From CAG-791 sp963593905 (GTDB lineage Bacteria; Bacillota; Clostridia; Lachnospirales; Lachnospiraceae), in contig CAVBBL010000006.1 in assembly GCA_963593905.1 (NCBI GenBank), forward strand, positions 30,300 through 94,299: a stretch of DNA of 64,000 bases, read 5' to 3'. The position numbers and the translations under genes are program-made. The notes under the pieces are model-generated. The model searched no databases. It saw only the letters and a program-made list of their open reading frames with translations, and was not told the DNA's origin. Below are positions 14,944-22,537 of this stretch, one piece after another; the first letter of the stretch is position 1, and each line of letters opens with the position of its first letter.

Positions 14944-16944
14944 TTACTGTTCTTCCAGATAACTCTCAGTGGGCATCTGGGGTGCATCTTCCAGATTTGT
15001 CACATCCAGATATCCCTTGATGGGGAAATTATCAAAGGCCAGACCGCCCAAATACTCATAGCTGTCCAATCCGTCTATGCTGCACATGGTGTCCAGAAAT
15101 TCTGACCAGTCTACCCATTTGTCCACTTTACCTACGTAGAGATAGCTCTCCCCGGGATTGACCACGGACACTGCATATTCGTTGCGGAAATAGTCCCCTT
15201 CTATCAGTTCCTCTTCTGTCAGATCCGGATTTTCCTCTCTGACCTTGTCATTATAATCCTCTGTCCGATCTTTGTCGAAGCCGTAATTGATGAACATTCT
15301 GTAATATTCCTGATTCTCATAGGTCTGCTTCTGCGTCACCACCACGGCGTATTTCTGTCCTTTTTTCAGTTCCAGTCCGCCGTCATCGATCTCGAGGCGG
15401 TGATAACCGGCATGTTCAAAGGTAAGTTCACCGCTGGCTGCACTCTCTCCGTCGCAGGGAGTCTTAAAATCATCCTCCAGCAGGTAGCATTCCAGTTCCA
15501 CCTCGATATTCTCTGCGTCTGTCTTGCACATAACGGAGCGGAGCACGCCGTCTGCCTCAGCGGTAAAGACGTTGGCCGTGGAAATCTTATTTTTTCCGGT
15601 CCAGCTCATCTCCTGACCGCTGGCCAGGAAATCGTATTGGTCAATAATGGTATCCACTGTATCTGCCATATCTGTGTCAAAGAGATATGCCTGCATATCG
15701 CTGAGGCTTCGGTCATAGTAAGAGATATAGAAATAACCTGTACTGTATCCCCCTTCGTCCACAATGCCCCAGGGACTGGCATTCGGGAAGGAGGAATAAT
15801 CTGATCCCCAGCTGTTCTTGACGATCCAGGCGCCGTCTCCTTCGGGCAGATGAGCCTCGCCATCTCCGTCAGGATCATCAGTATGATCCAGAAAATCCTC
15901 TCTGGAAATGGTATCGTCCCATCCCACGATAGTCACCTCATGATTGGAAGGACTTCCATCATAGGTAAAGTGGGTCCAATGGTTATCCGCTGTGTTGATA
16001 TAGGAAGGTATTTCCTCCTCTGCATTTTCCGCATAAGGGGAATAACTATCCGCACAGATCGCCACAGTGATGGCACGACCGCTGAGAAGCACATCCTTCA
16101 TCGTATCTGTGGCTCCCTGGTCGTATCCCTTGTAATTGGCCTCCCGCTCTTCCTTGTCTGCGCTGGTCTCGCCGATATTCCCTGTATAGACTGCCGGAGA
16201 GAGCAGTACGTCCGCACTCATCAGCTCATAGTTGTGAACGAAACGGTACTCCTCAGGAACAGACCAATCATCCTCTGTGCTGTAATTTAAGGGATCACCG
16301 TCCTCGTCATCGACAGTATTGCCTTCCTTACCTCTGTAGGGAATCATGGACTCCGGCGCAATGCCTACACCGGAGGCTAACAGTGTGGTCGCCTCTGCCG
16401 TGGTGCCCCCGGCGTCCATGGGAGAGACATCGAAAAGAGTATGCATACCCTCTCCGTCCTGGCTGGAGCCGTCACTGAGACCGGTACCGGAGAAATAACC
16501 GATCTGGTGCTCGGAGAGATCCAGCCCGGTCTCCTCATAGGTCTGATCCAGACTGGAAAGGATGCTGGTCTCCGCAGCTGCTACGGTACCGAATACCCAG
16601 CAGCTGCCCCAGGGAGTTTGGTCCTTGACCGGTGTCACATAGCCATAGTCCCGCAGATCAAACTGCTCAGGAAAATCGCCTGTGGATTCATCAGAGGGCT
16701 CCCGTTCCACTACCACATTCTCATCTTCATCATAGAGAGCAAGGACAATATCCTGCATGCTGGGCTCGCTCTCGGGCATGAGCATAAGAGCGGTAAAGGA
16801 AACCACTACTACGCCAACGACAATGAGCAGACCATTGCGGAGCTTGTGGGACTTCTTTTTCTTCATCGTGTTGCCGGAGAGCTGTGCCTCTGTATAAAGC
16901 ACTTCTCCGGTATTCTGGCTGTTATTCTTTTTCTTTCTTCTCAT
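14944..16944 (-). CDS. Membrane-anchored papain-like (C1A) cysteine protease with lectin-like domain
   Basis: 666 residues. A basic N-terminus (RRKKK) and one helix at about 37-56 suggest export and membrane anchoring. The C1A core starts with FDLRDYGYVTPVKDQ and C115 in GSCWVFG, followed by the catalytic histidine in SNHEVTIVGWDD and asparagine in WIVKNSWGSDY. A C-terminal beta-rich region (about 400-660) resembles the lectin-like domain found in bacterial C1A proteases. Insertions between C and H are acidic. ATG at 16944 follows AGAGGTAAAA. Its leader holds two tandem copies of the stem-loop element. Role: probably processing of surface or gut proteins; substrate unknown. Confidence 0.88.
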   Translation of the reverse strand: MRRKKKNNSQNTGEVLYTEAQLSGNTMKKKKSHKLRNGLLIVVGVVVVSFTALMLMPESEPSMQDIVLALYDEDENVVVEREPSDESTGDFPEQFDLRDYGYVTPVKDQTPWGSCWVFGTVAAAETSILSSLDQTYEETGLDLSEHQIGYFSGTGLSDGSSQDGEGMHTLFDVSPMDAGGTTAEATTLLASGVGIAPESMIPYRGKEGNTVDDEDGDPLNYSTEDDWSVPEEYRFVHNYELMSADVLLSPAVYTGNIGETSADKEEREANYKGYDQGATDTMKDVLLSGRAITVAICADSYSPYAENAEEEIPSYINTADNHWTHFTYDGSPSNHEVTIVGWDDTISREDFLDHTDDPDGDGEAHLPEGDGAWIVKNSWGSDYSSFPNASPWGIVDEGGYSTGYFYISYYDRSLSDMQAYLFDTDMADTVDTIIDQYDFLASGQEMSWTGKNKISTANVFTAEADGVLRSVMCKTDAENIEVELECYLLEDDFKTPCDGESAASGELTFEHAGYHRLEIDDGGLELKKGQKYAVVVTQKQTYENQEYYRMFINYGFDKDRTEDYNDKVREENPDLTEEELIEGDYFRNEYAVSVVNPGESYLYVGKVDKWVDWSEFLDTMCSIDGLDSYEYLGGLAFDNFPIKGYLDVTNLEDAPQMPTESYLEEQ

Positions 16945-17265
16945 TTTTACCTCTTTGAGCCGCAGCTCGTCTGCGGCTATGTGAGGAGAATTTCGCGAAG
17001 GCGAATTCTCCGATACAATTAGCAAGGATGCCGAAGGTATCCTTGCAATGACGAAAAATGGCATCAGACATTTTTCGTCATTTTCCCTCTTTAAGCCGCA
17101 GCTCGTCTGCGGCTATGTGAGGAGAATTTCGCGAAGGCGAATTCTCCGATACAATTAGCAAGGATGCCGAAGGTATCCTTGCAATGACAGAAAATGACAT
17201 CAGTCATTTTCTGTCATTTTCCCTCTTTCAGCAGCAGCTTGTCTGCGGCTGCATAATACGATCTG
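16945..17265 (-). repeat. Two tandem 136-bp copies of the modular stem-loop element
   Basis: CTCTTT boundaries (AAAGAGG in the minus sense) fall at 16951, 17087 and 17223, an exact 136-bp period; a partial third unit follows. In the copy nearest the gene, four hairpins lie back to back: D 16958-16978 (AGCCGCAG/CTGCGGCT), C 16985-17011 (GGAGAATTCGC/GCGAAATTCTCC), B 17022-17046 (GCAAGGATACC/GGCATCCTTGC) and A 17047-17082 (AATGACGAAAAATG/CATTTTTCGTCATT). The two copies differ mainly in compensating changes within A (GACGAAAAATGG versus GACAGAAAATGA). The D hairpin of the proximal copy abuts the ribosome site of the protease gene. Confidence 0.92.
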
Positions 17266-17341
17266 ACGTTTTCAGCATCATGTTTCGCAGTTTACCTGAT
17301 GCCTTATACTCAAAGCGTAACAACCGCTTTCCCCTTGCTAT

Positions 17342-17399
17342 GAAAAAAGCCGAGCGAAAGAGGACTGACAAAAATGCCCGCCTCCCTCTTCCTCGGCTT
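17342..17399 (-). terminator. Terminator of the AGCS symporter gene
   Basis: Minus strand AAGCCGAG-GAAGAGG...CCTCTTTCG-CTCGGCTT followed by TTTTTC. Imperfect 16-bp stem with a large loop. Confidence 0.7.
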
Positions 17400-17421
17400 A
17401 CTGCTGCATGATAAAACTTTC

Positions 17422-18825
17422 TTATTTAGATTTGCTGCCCTCTCCGGCAAAATACTCCTTCGCCAGCTTGCATACCACACCGCTTAAGAGGAACACACCG
17501 ATCAGGTTCGGAATGGCCATCAATCCATTAAAGGTATCGGCAATATCCCAGAGCAGTCCCAGGTCAATAGTAGCCCCCAGGATAGACACAAGGGAATAAA
17601 CCACCAGGAAGGGGCGCACCACCTTATCCGTAGAGAAAAGGAAGCTGATGCATCGGGAGCCGTAGAGGCCCCAGCTGATAATGGTGGAAAAAGCAAAGCA
17701 GCAAAGAGCCAGCGCTGTAAAGATGGTGATCCAGTTGCCATAGACAAGGGTAAAACCGGAAATCGTCAGTTCCGCCCCGGCTGCCTGTCCGTATCCCACG
17801 GTCGTGCCGCTGCACAGGATAACCAATGCAGTCAATGTACAAATGACAATGGTATCTGCAAAAACTTCGAAGATACCGAACATGCCCTGCTTCACCGGCT
17901 TGCTGGTATCCGCACAGGCATGAGCGATGGAACCGGTGCCCAGTCCGGCCTCATTGGAGAAGATTCCTCTGGAAACACCCTTTTTCATACTCAGAAAAAT
18001 ACTGCCTACCATACCGCCGGTAAATCCTCTGGGATTAAAGGCGCCGCCGATGATGGAAGCGAAAACCTCCGGAATCCGTCCGGCATTCAGAATCACAACT
18101 CCCAGTGCCATAACTACATAGAGAAGCGCCATGAAAGGCACCAGACGCTCCGCCACGCTTCCGATCCGCTTGATTCCCCCCAGGAGCACCATGGCCACCA
18201 GGATGGCGATGATCACACCAAGAATCAGATTCAAGTTGGAAAGCGCCTTTCCGGAAATCGGATGAAAACTGTTTACCGCAGAGATAATGGCGGTAGTAAT
18301 GGTATTGACCTGGGTGGCATTGCCGGTTCCAAAGACCGTCAGCACTCCAAAGAGAGAATAGGCGAAAGCCAGCCACGCCCATTTTTTGCCAAGGCCATTA
18401 CGGATATAGTACATGGGTCCGCCTACTAATTCACCGTTTTGGTTGCGTTCATGGAAATGCACGGCCAGGGTCACTTCCGCAAACTTCGTGCACATGCCGA
18501 GGATAGCGGAGCACCACATCCAGAAGACCGCACCGGGGCCTCCCAGCGCGATAGCTCCTGCCACGCCGGCAATATTGCCGGTACCCACGGTGCCTGCCAG
18601 TGCAGTACAGACCGCCTGAAAAGGCGTTATGGCGCCGTCTGAGGCATCCTTTTTCTTAAACATGCGCCCCAATGTCGTGCGGATCGCATAGGGAAACTTT
18701 CTGATCTGCAAAAAGCCGGTACGGATACTTAGGTACAGTCCCACGCCCAATATGCAGATCATAGCCGGCACGCCCCAGATAAACTGGTTCACTGCCTGAT
18801 TGACAGCCGTAATCGTCTCTAACAT
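17422..18825 (-). CDS. Alanine/glycine:cation symporter (AGCS family)
   Basis: 467 residues, about 11 membrane helices. AGCS signature blocks: GVGLYLSIRTGFLQIR, CTALAGTVGTGNIAGVAGAI near residue 80, GGPMYYIRNGLG, and SNEAGLGTGSIAHACAD near 280. It imports alanine or glycine with sodium or protons. ATG at 18825 is preceded by GGGGAGGAG, which is close to the codon (about 3 nt); an ATG at 18837 is an alternative. Monocistronic, with promoter at 18999-19028, a long leader hairpin and its own terminator. Confidence 0.92.
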   Translation of the reverse strand: MLETITAVNQAVNQFIWGVPAMICILGVGLYLSIRTGFLQIRKFPYAIRTTLGRMFKKKDASDGAITPFQAVCTALAGTVGTGNIAGVAGAIALGGPGAVFWMWCSAILGMCTKFAEVTLAVHFHERNQNGELVGGPMYYIRNGLGKKWAWLAFAYSLFGVLTVFGTGNATQVNTITTAIISAVNSFHPISGKALSNLNLILGVIIAILVAMVLLGGIKRIGSVAERLVPFMALLYVVMALGVVILNAGRIPEVFASIIGGAFNPRGFTGGMVGSIFLSMKKGVSRGIFSNEAGLGTGSIAHACADTSKPVKQGMFGIFEVFADTIVICTLTALVILCSGTTVGYGQAAGAELTISGFTLVYGNWITIFTALALCCFAFSTIISWGLYGSRCISFLFSTDKVVRPFLVVYSLVSILGATIDLGLLWDIADTFNGLMAIPNLIGVFLLSGVVCKLAKEYFAGEGSKSK

Positions 18826-18883
18826 ACTCCTCCCCATTTCCAAGAAGCATTTCAGGAGAAAACAGCGAACAGCCTTCCTTCTT

Positions 18884-18927
18884 CCACCTGTTTCTGCAGC
18901 TGTTTCGGCAGCTGTAGAAACAGGTGG
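18884..18927 (-). promoter_or_regulatory. Long hairpin in the AGCS gene leader
   Basis: CCACCTGTTTCTGCAGCTG..CAGCTGTAGAAACAGGTGG, a 19-bp stem with one mismatch and a TTTCGG loop, in the roughly 170-nt leader. The glycine riboswitch often found before AGCS genes is not visible here. Confidence 0.55.
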
Positions 18928-18998
18928 ATTTGCAGCTGTATTGCGGTTTTCTCTTTGCTCTTTTTTATTCTTAGTATTTTTTTGCGTACAATCGGTTT

Positions 18999-19028
18999 AT
19001 TTTAGCATAGGAGTATGATTCTGCGCAA
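18999..19028 (-). promoter_or_regulatory. Candidate promoter of the AGCS symporter gene
   Basis: Minus strand TTGCGC (19028-19023), 18-nt spacer, TAAAAT (19004-18999). Confidence 0.5.
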
Positions 19029-19121
19029 ATCTGTAAACTCGTAAAGTCGCAAATGTGCAAAGTCCCATAAGTCACCGCCTCACTAAGACTGACATCCGTA
19101 TCGATTGTCCGTACAGATACG

Positions 19122-19160
19122 AAAAAAAAGATCGGCTGCTGTTTATTAAGCAACCGACCT
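19122..19160 (-). terminator. Terminator of the MATE pump gene
   Basis: Minus strand GGTCGGTTGCTtaataaaCAGCAGCCGATC followed by TTTTTTTT. Confidence 0.88.
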
Positions 19161-19175
19161 TTCGCCGTTTTATTA

Positions 19176-20531
19176 TCAGATGGCTTTTTTACCGACCATC
19201 ATTTTCTTATTGTAATAAAGGAAAAATCCCACATTCAGCACAATGCCCACACAGGTGGAGATAGGTGCTGCCAGACCAATCTTGGTAAGGCTGGCATTGG
19301 CCTCACTGCTGAAGAGATAGGCCAGAGGGAGGCGCACCAATAAGGTCTGCACCAGTCCCTGAATCATCACCCACACTGTCTGATCGCTGCCGTTAAAGAA
19401 GCCCACCATACTGAAAAGAACGGCTGTGACGATAGCCTCCGGAGCAAATCCCTTCAGATAGGCAAAGGCATTCTGTATAACCCCGGCGTCGGTGGAAAAG
19501 ATGCCTGAGAGCACATCTCCCTTGAGCATCACCAGACCAAAGACCATACAGCCGATGACCAATCCCACACCGATACCGGTGAACATGGACTTTTTGGCAC
19601 GCCTGTAATCCCCTGCGCCCACATTCTGAGAGACAAAGGAGGCCATAGACTGCATCAGGGAGCTGGGAATCAGCATGGCGAAATTGACGATCTTGCAGGC
19701 CACGCCGTAGCCCGAGGAGGCCTCCAGACCCAGACGGTTTACGAAAGCACAGAGCGCCAGGAAGGAAACCTGGGTCAGAAATTCCTGTAATGCCAAAGGA
19801 AGGCCAATGGCCAGAAATCGCCTGCACTGGTCATTTAAGCGGATGTCTGATTTATGAATCTTAAAGGACAGATTTTTCTTAAGCAGCATCCACACCGCGC
19901 AGACCACGCTGACTGCCTGGGCAAATACCGTGGCAAAGGCGGCGCCGGCGGCATCCATATGGAAAACAGCTACCAGCAGCAGATCTCCGAAAATATTACA
20001 AATACAGGCGATCAGCACGAAGATCAGCGGGGACTTGCTGTCTCCAAGACCACGGAAGATCGCAGAAAGTAAATTATAAGCTACGATGAAGAAAATGCCG
20101 CTGCCGCAGATACGAACATAGCTGGTGGTCAGCGTCACTGCCTCATCCGGTGCCTGCATAAGAATGGAAATCTGTCTCGCAAAGCAGACCATCCCCAAGA
20201 ACAGGATAACCGACAAGATCAAAAACACCACCACGGAACCGCCGATGACAGCACCGATGCGCTCCGGCTTTTTCTCACCCAGATACCGGGCAATCAGAAC
20301 AGTGACGCCCATAGCCAACTGCGTCACCACAAAGGTGACCAGGTTCAGCACCTGGCTGCCCGTAGATACAGCGGACAGGCCGGAGGTAGAGCCAAATCGC
20401 CCCACTACCAACAGATCCACGGCGCCGTAAGCGGCCTGCAAAGCCAAAGCCCCCAGAATCGGAAACATGAACAGAATCAATTTCTGCAGAATACTGCCTT
20501 TTGTAAAATCTCCTTTTTCAGTTGCTGTCAT
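19176..20531 (-). CDS. MATE-family multidrug efflux protein
   Basis: 451 residues, 12 predicted helices in two halves. MATE family features: ILFMFPILGALALQAAYGAVDLLVVGRFGS at the N-terminus region and the matching second-half repeat QEFLTQVSFLALCAFVNRLG. It exports organic cations or drugs with Na+ or H+. The ATG at 20531 overlaps the stop of the marR-type gene in TAATG, with GGAGGG upstream, so translation is coupled. Regulated by the MarR protein from the promoter at 21190. Confidence 0.9.
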   Translation of the reverse strand: MTATEKGDFTKGSILQKLILFMFPILGALALQAAYGAVDLLVVGRFGSTSGLSAVSTGSQVLNLVTFVVTQLAMGVTVLIARYLGEKKPERIGAVIGGSVVVFLILSVILFLGMVCFARQISILMQAPDEAVTLTTSYVRICGSGIFFIVAYNLLSAIFRGLGDSKSPLIFVLIACICNIFGDLLLVAVFHMDAAGAAFATVFAQAVSVVCAVWMLLKKNLSFKIHKSDIRLNDQCRRFLAIGLPLALQEFLTQVSFLALCAFVNRLGLEASSGYGVACKIVNFAMLIPSSLMQSMASFVSQNVGAGDYRRAKKSMFTGIGVGLVIGCMVFGLVMLKGDVLSGIFSTDAGVIQNAFAYLKGFAPEAIVTAVLFSMVGFFNGSDQTVWVMIQGLVQTLLVRLPLAYLFSSEANASLTKIGLAAPISTCVGIVLNVGFFLYYNKKMMVGKKAI

Positions 20532-20971
20532 TATGCCCTCCATTCCGACATGATCTGATACATCCTGGTGATGGTGCGGATCATGCACTGTGCATCCTCT
20601 TGTGTTATATCTTCCATGCGCCTGCATAGATTTTCAAAAACCTCTGTATTATAAATCTGCGACAGTTCCCTGCCCTCCTTCGTCATATGCAGATAGGTGA
20701 TACGGCCATCCTCCGCAGAGACCGTCTTGGTCAGATACCCTTTTGTCTCCATCTCCTTGATGGTCCTGGTGACGCCGGGCCTTGGCAGTCCTAAAGCATC
20801 ACTGATATCCGATACCTTTACCTGCATCCCTCGCTGCTCCATCTGCTCCATGACATCCAGATACTGGACATAGGAGGAGGCCACCCCTTTTGGCAAAGGC
20901 GGCAGCAGATCTCTGGTACGCTTGGCCAGATAACAGGCGTCCATCATTTGTTTTAAAAGCTCTATAGTCAT
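20531..20971 (-). CDS. MarR-family transcriptional regulator
   Basis: 146 residues. Winged helix-turn-helix in the middle (ISDALGLPRPGVTRTIKEMETKGYLTK) and the wing DGRITYLHMTKEG, typical of MarR. ATG at 20971 follows AAGGAAG. It shares the operon with the MATE pump and likely represses both genes through the inverted repeat at 21161-21194, being relieved by a pump substrate. The 5' leader is about 210 nt and holds hairpin elements. Confidence 0.9.
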   Translation of the reverse strand: MTIELLKQMMDACYLAKRTRDLLPPLPKGVASSYVQYLDVMEQMEQRGMQVKVSDISDALGLPRPGVTRTIKEMETKGYLTKTVSAEDGRITYLHMTKEGRELSQIYNTEVFENLCRRMEDITQEDAQCMIRTITRMYQIMSEWRA

Positions 20972-20989
20972 GGTTTTCTTCCTTTTTCT

Positions 20990-21110
20990 CCGATGGCCGT
21001 AACTGTAAAGTAAGAATTTCAGATTCTCGTCTGCCATCATGGCTATTTGTTTCTTTCTGAAGCAAATAACTGTGCAAAAACAATGAGAATCGAAGATTTT
21101 CATTTGCCAT
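20990..21110 (-). repeat. Hairpin-rich leader of the marR-type gene, degenerate element
   Basis: Contains GAGAATCTGAAATTCT (C-like hairpin) and a region with AGCCATGATGGCA and TTTGCTTCAGAAAGAAACAAAT inversions, in the leader of the marR-MATE transcript. Similar to the copies at 36013 and 46951 more than to the 136-bp unit. Confidence 0.4.
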
Positions 21111-21160
21111 CGGGCATATTTTTCACACTAATGACACTAGTTTATATTATGCAGTGTTTA

Positions 21161-21217
21161 ATAATTATCTCATGTAATTACCATTGATAATTATATGAAA
21201 TTGCTTGATTTTGTCAA
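21161..21217 (-). promoter_or_regulatory. Promoter and probable operator of the marR-MATE operon
   Basis: Minus strand TTGACA (21217-21212), 16-nt spacer, TATAAT (21195-21190). ATAATTATC (21161-21169) is exactly inverted as GATAATTAT (21186-21194) and overlaps the -10 box and start point, as expected for MarR autoregulation. Confidence 0.75.
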
Positions 21218-21242
21218 CATAAAAATATCGTAGGATAAATAA

Positions 21243-21276
21243 TGCCTGAATATCTGCACAGCTTGATATTCAGGCA
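21243..21276 (-). terminator. Second terminator hairpin after the aldo/keto reductase gene
   Basis: TGCCTGAATATC..GATATTCAGGCA, 12-bp stem, followed in the minus sense by TTATTTATC. Confidence 0.55.
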
Positions 21277-21329
21277 CTTTATTACATTATTCTGTTGTAT
21301 TTTGTCATTTTTCCGCTCGTTTTTATAAA

Positions 21330-21363
21330 TACACCCCTATACTCTTTCGAGCATAGGGGTGTA
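21330..21363 (-). terminator. Terminator of the sugar-uptake operon
   Basis: TACACCCCTATGCTC-gaaa-GAGTATAGGGGTGTA in the minus sense, followed by TTTATAAAAAC. The plus-strand side carries CGTTTTTT, so it may work in both directions. Confidence 0.7.
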
Positions 21364-21482
21364 CGTTTTTTCATGATATCTTCCGCGGAATTTTTATATA
21401 GTAGATACCCGCTTTTCAAAGTAATGCTCTGCCTGTCTGTACTGCCTGGTTTTTACAGGAAAGTTCTGCAGAACGGATAGCC

Positions 21483-22499
21483 TTACAAAAATGTCTGATA
21501 ATCCGCGTAATTCTTCTCCAATAAGGAAGGCGTGTCCAACTCATAGGGACATTTTCTGGTACACTGCCCGCAATGGAGACATTGCTTTGTCTTTTCCATC
21601 TCTGCCTGCCAATAGTCGGAGAGCCATGCCAAAGAAGGTGCTCGGCGCAGCATCAGACTCATGCGGGCACATTGGTTGATCTGGATGCCGGCAGGACAGG
21701 GCATACAATAGCCGCAGCCCCGGCAGAATTCCCCGGAGAGCTGATTCTTCTCCTCTCGGATAAACGCTTCCAGCTCCGATGTCATAACGGGCGTATTGTC
21801 CATATAGGAGAGCCACTCTTCCAGTTCTTCCTCTTTCTGAATGCCCCAGATCGGCAATACATCATCGAACTGGGTCATAAAAGCCATAGCTGCCTCAGAT
21901 CGGTTGATTAATCCGCCGGCTAAGCCCTTCATGGCAATAAAGCCCACCTGATGTTCCTTACAGACCTTTTTCAGGTTCATCTCCAGATCACCTGCCAAAT
22001 AGGAAAATGGAAACTGCGTGGTCTCATAGAGATCAGAAGCTGCCACCTCGCAGGCCACGCCGATCTTGTGCGCAGTGGCACCTATATGACGAATCTTACC
22101 CTGTGCCTTGGCCTCCAGCATGCATTCATACATGCCGGTGCCGTCCCCCGGCTTCCAGCATTGCCCCATCTGATGAAACTGATACAGATCGATGTACTCT
22201 GTCCGCAGATTGGTAAGGGATATCTCCAGATCCTTCCAAAAAGCTTCCGGTGTCTTCGCTGTCGTCTTTGTGGCAATATAAATCTGCTCTCTCGGTATAT
22301 ACCCGTCGCCAAAGGCCAGACCTAACTTTTCCTCGCTGTCAGAATAGGCTCTGGCGGTGTCAAAGAATCGCATACCTCCCTCATAGGCCCGACGCAGTAT
22401 TCTTACAGCTGCCTCTTTATCCCGGCGCTGCACAGGCAGCGCCCCGAAGCCATTTTGCGGCACAGTGATACCAGTCTTGCCAAGCGTAATATTCTTCAT
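21483..22499 (-). CDS. Aldo/keto reductase with C-terminal 4Fe-4S ferredoxin motifs
   Basis: 338 residues. Residues 1-270 are an aldo/keto reductase barrel (FFDTARAYSDSEEKLG, YIATKTTAK, IDLYQFHQMG). The C-terminus has two cysteine clusters, CRGCGYCMPCPAGI and CLHCGQCTRKCPYEL, as in the clostridial AKR-ferredoxin group. The fusion suggests electron transfer from ferredoxin or to it rather than simple NADPH chemistry. It begins 39 nt after the GH31 gene and is last in the operon, so it may act on a released sugar, but the substrate is unknown. Confidence 0.88.
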   Translation of the reverse strand: MKNITLGKTGITVPQNGFGALPVQRRDKEAAVRILRRAYEGGMRFFDTARAYSDSEEKLGLAFGDGYIPREQIYIATKTTAKTPEAFWKDLEISLTNLRTEYIDLYQFHQMGQCWKPGDGTGMYECMLEAKAQGKIRHIGATAHKIGVACEVAASDLYETTQFPFSYLAGDLEMNLKKVCKEHQVGFIAMKGLAGGLINRSEAAMAFMTQFDDVLPIWGIQKEEELEEWLSYMDNTPVMTSELEAFIREEKNQLSGEFCRGCGYCMPCPAGIQINQCARMSLMLRRAPSLAWLSDYWQAEMEKTKQCLHCGQCTRKCPYELDTPSLLEKNYADYQTFL

Positions 22500-22537
22500 A
22501 CCTACCTCCCTATGCCGCCTTCCGGCATGGAAGCAGC

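Noticed and set aside
16945..17064. N-terminal extension of the protease reading through the repeat
   Set aside because: The same peptide-like sequence appears before unrelated genes because the repeat is open in that frame; each true start has its own Shine-Dalgarno site after the repeat.
16945..17265. Tandem repeats that might be a CRISPR array
   Set aside because: Only two 136-bp units, internal hairpins throughout, no unique spacers and no cas genes nearby.
18826..19004. Glycine riboswitch before the AGCS symporter
   Set aside because: The leader shows only one long simple hairpin, none of the conserved glycine aptamer core.
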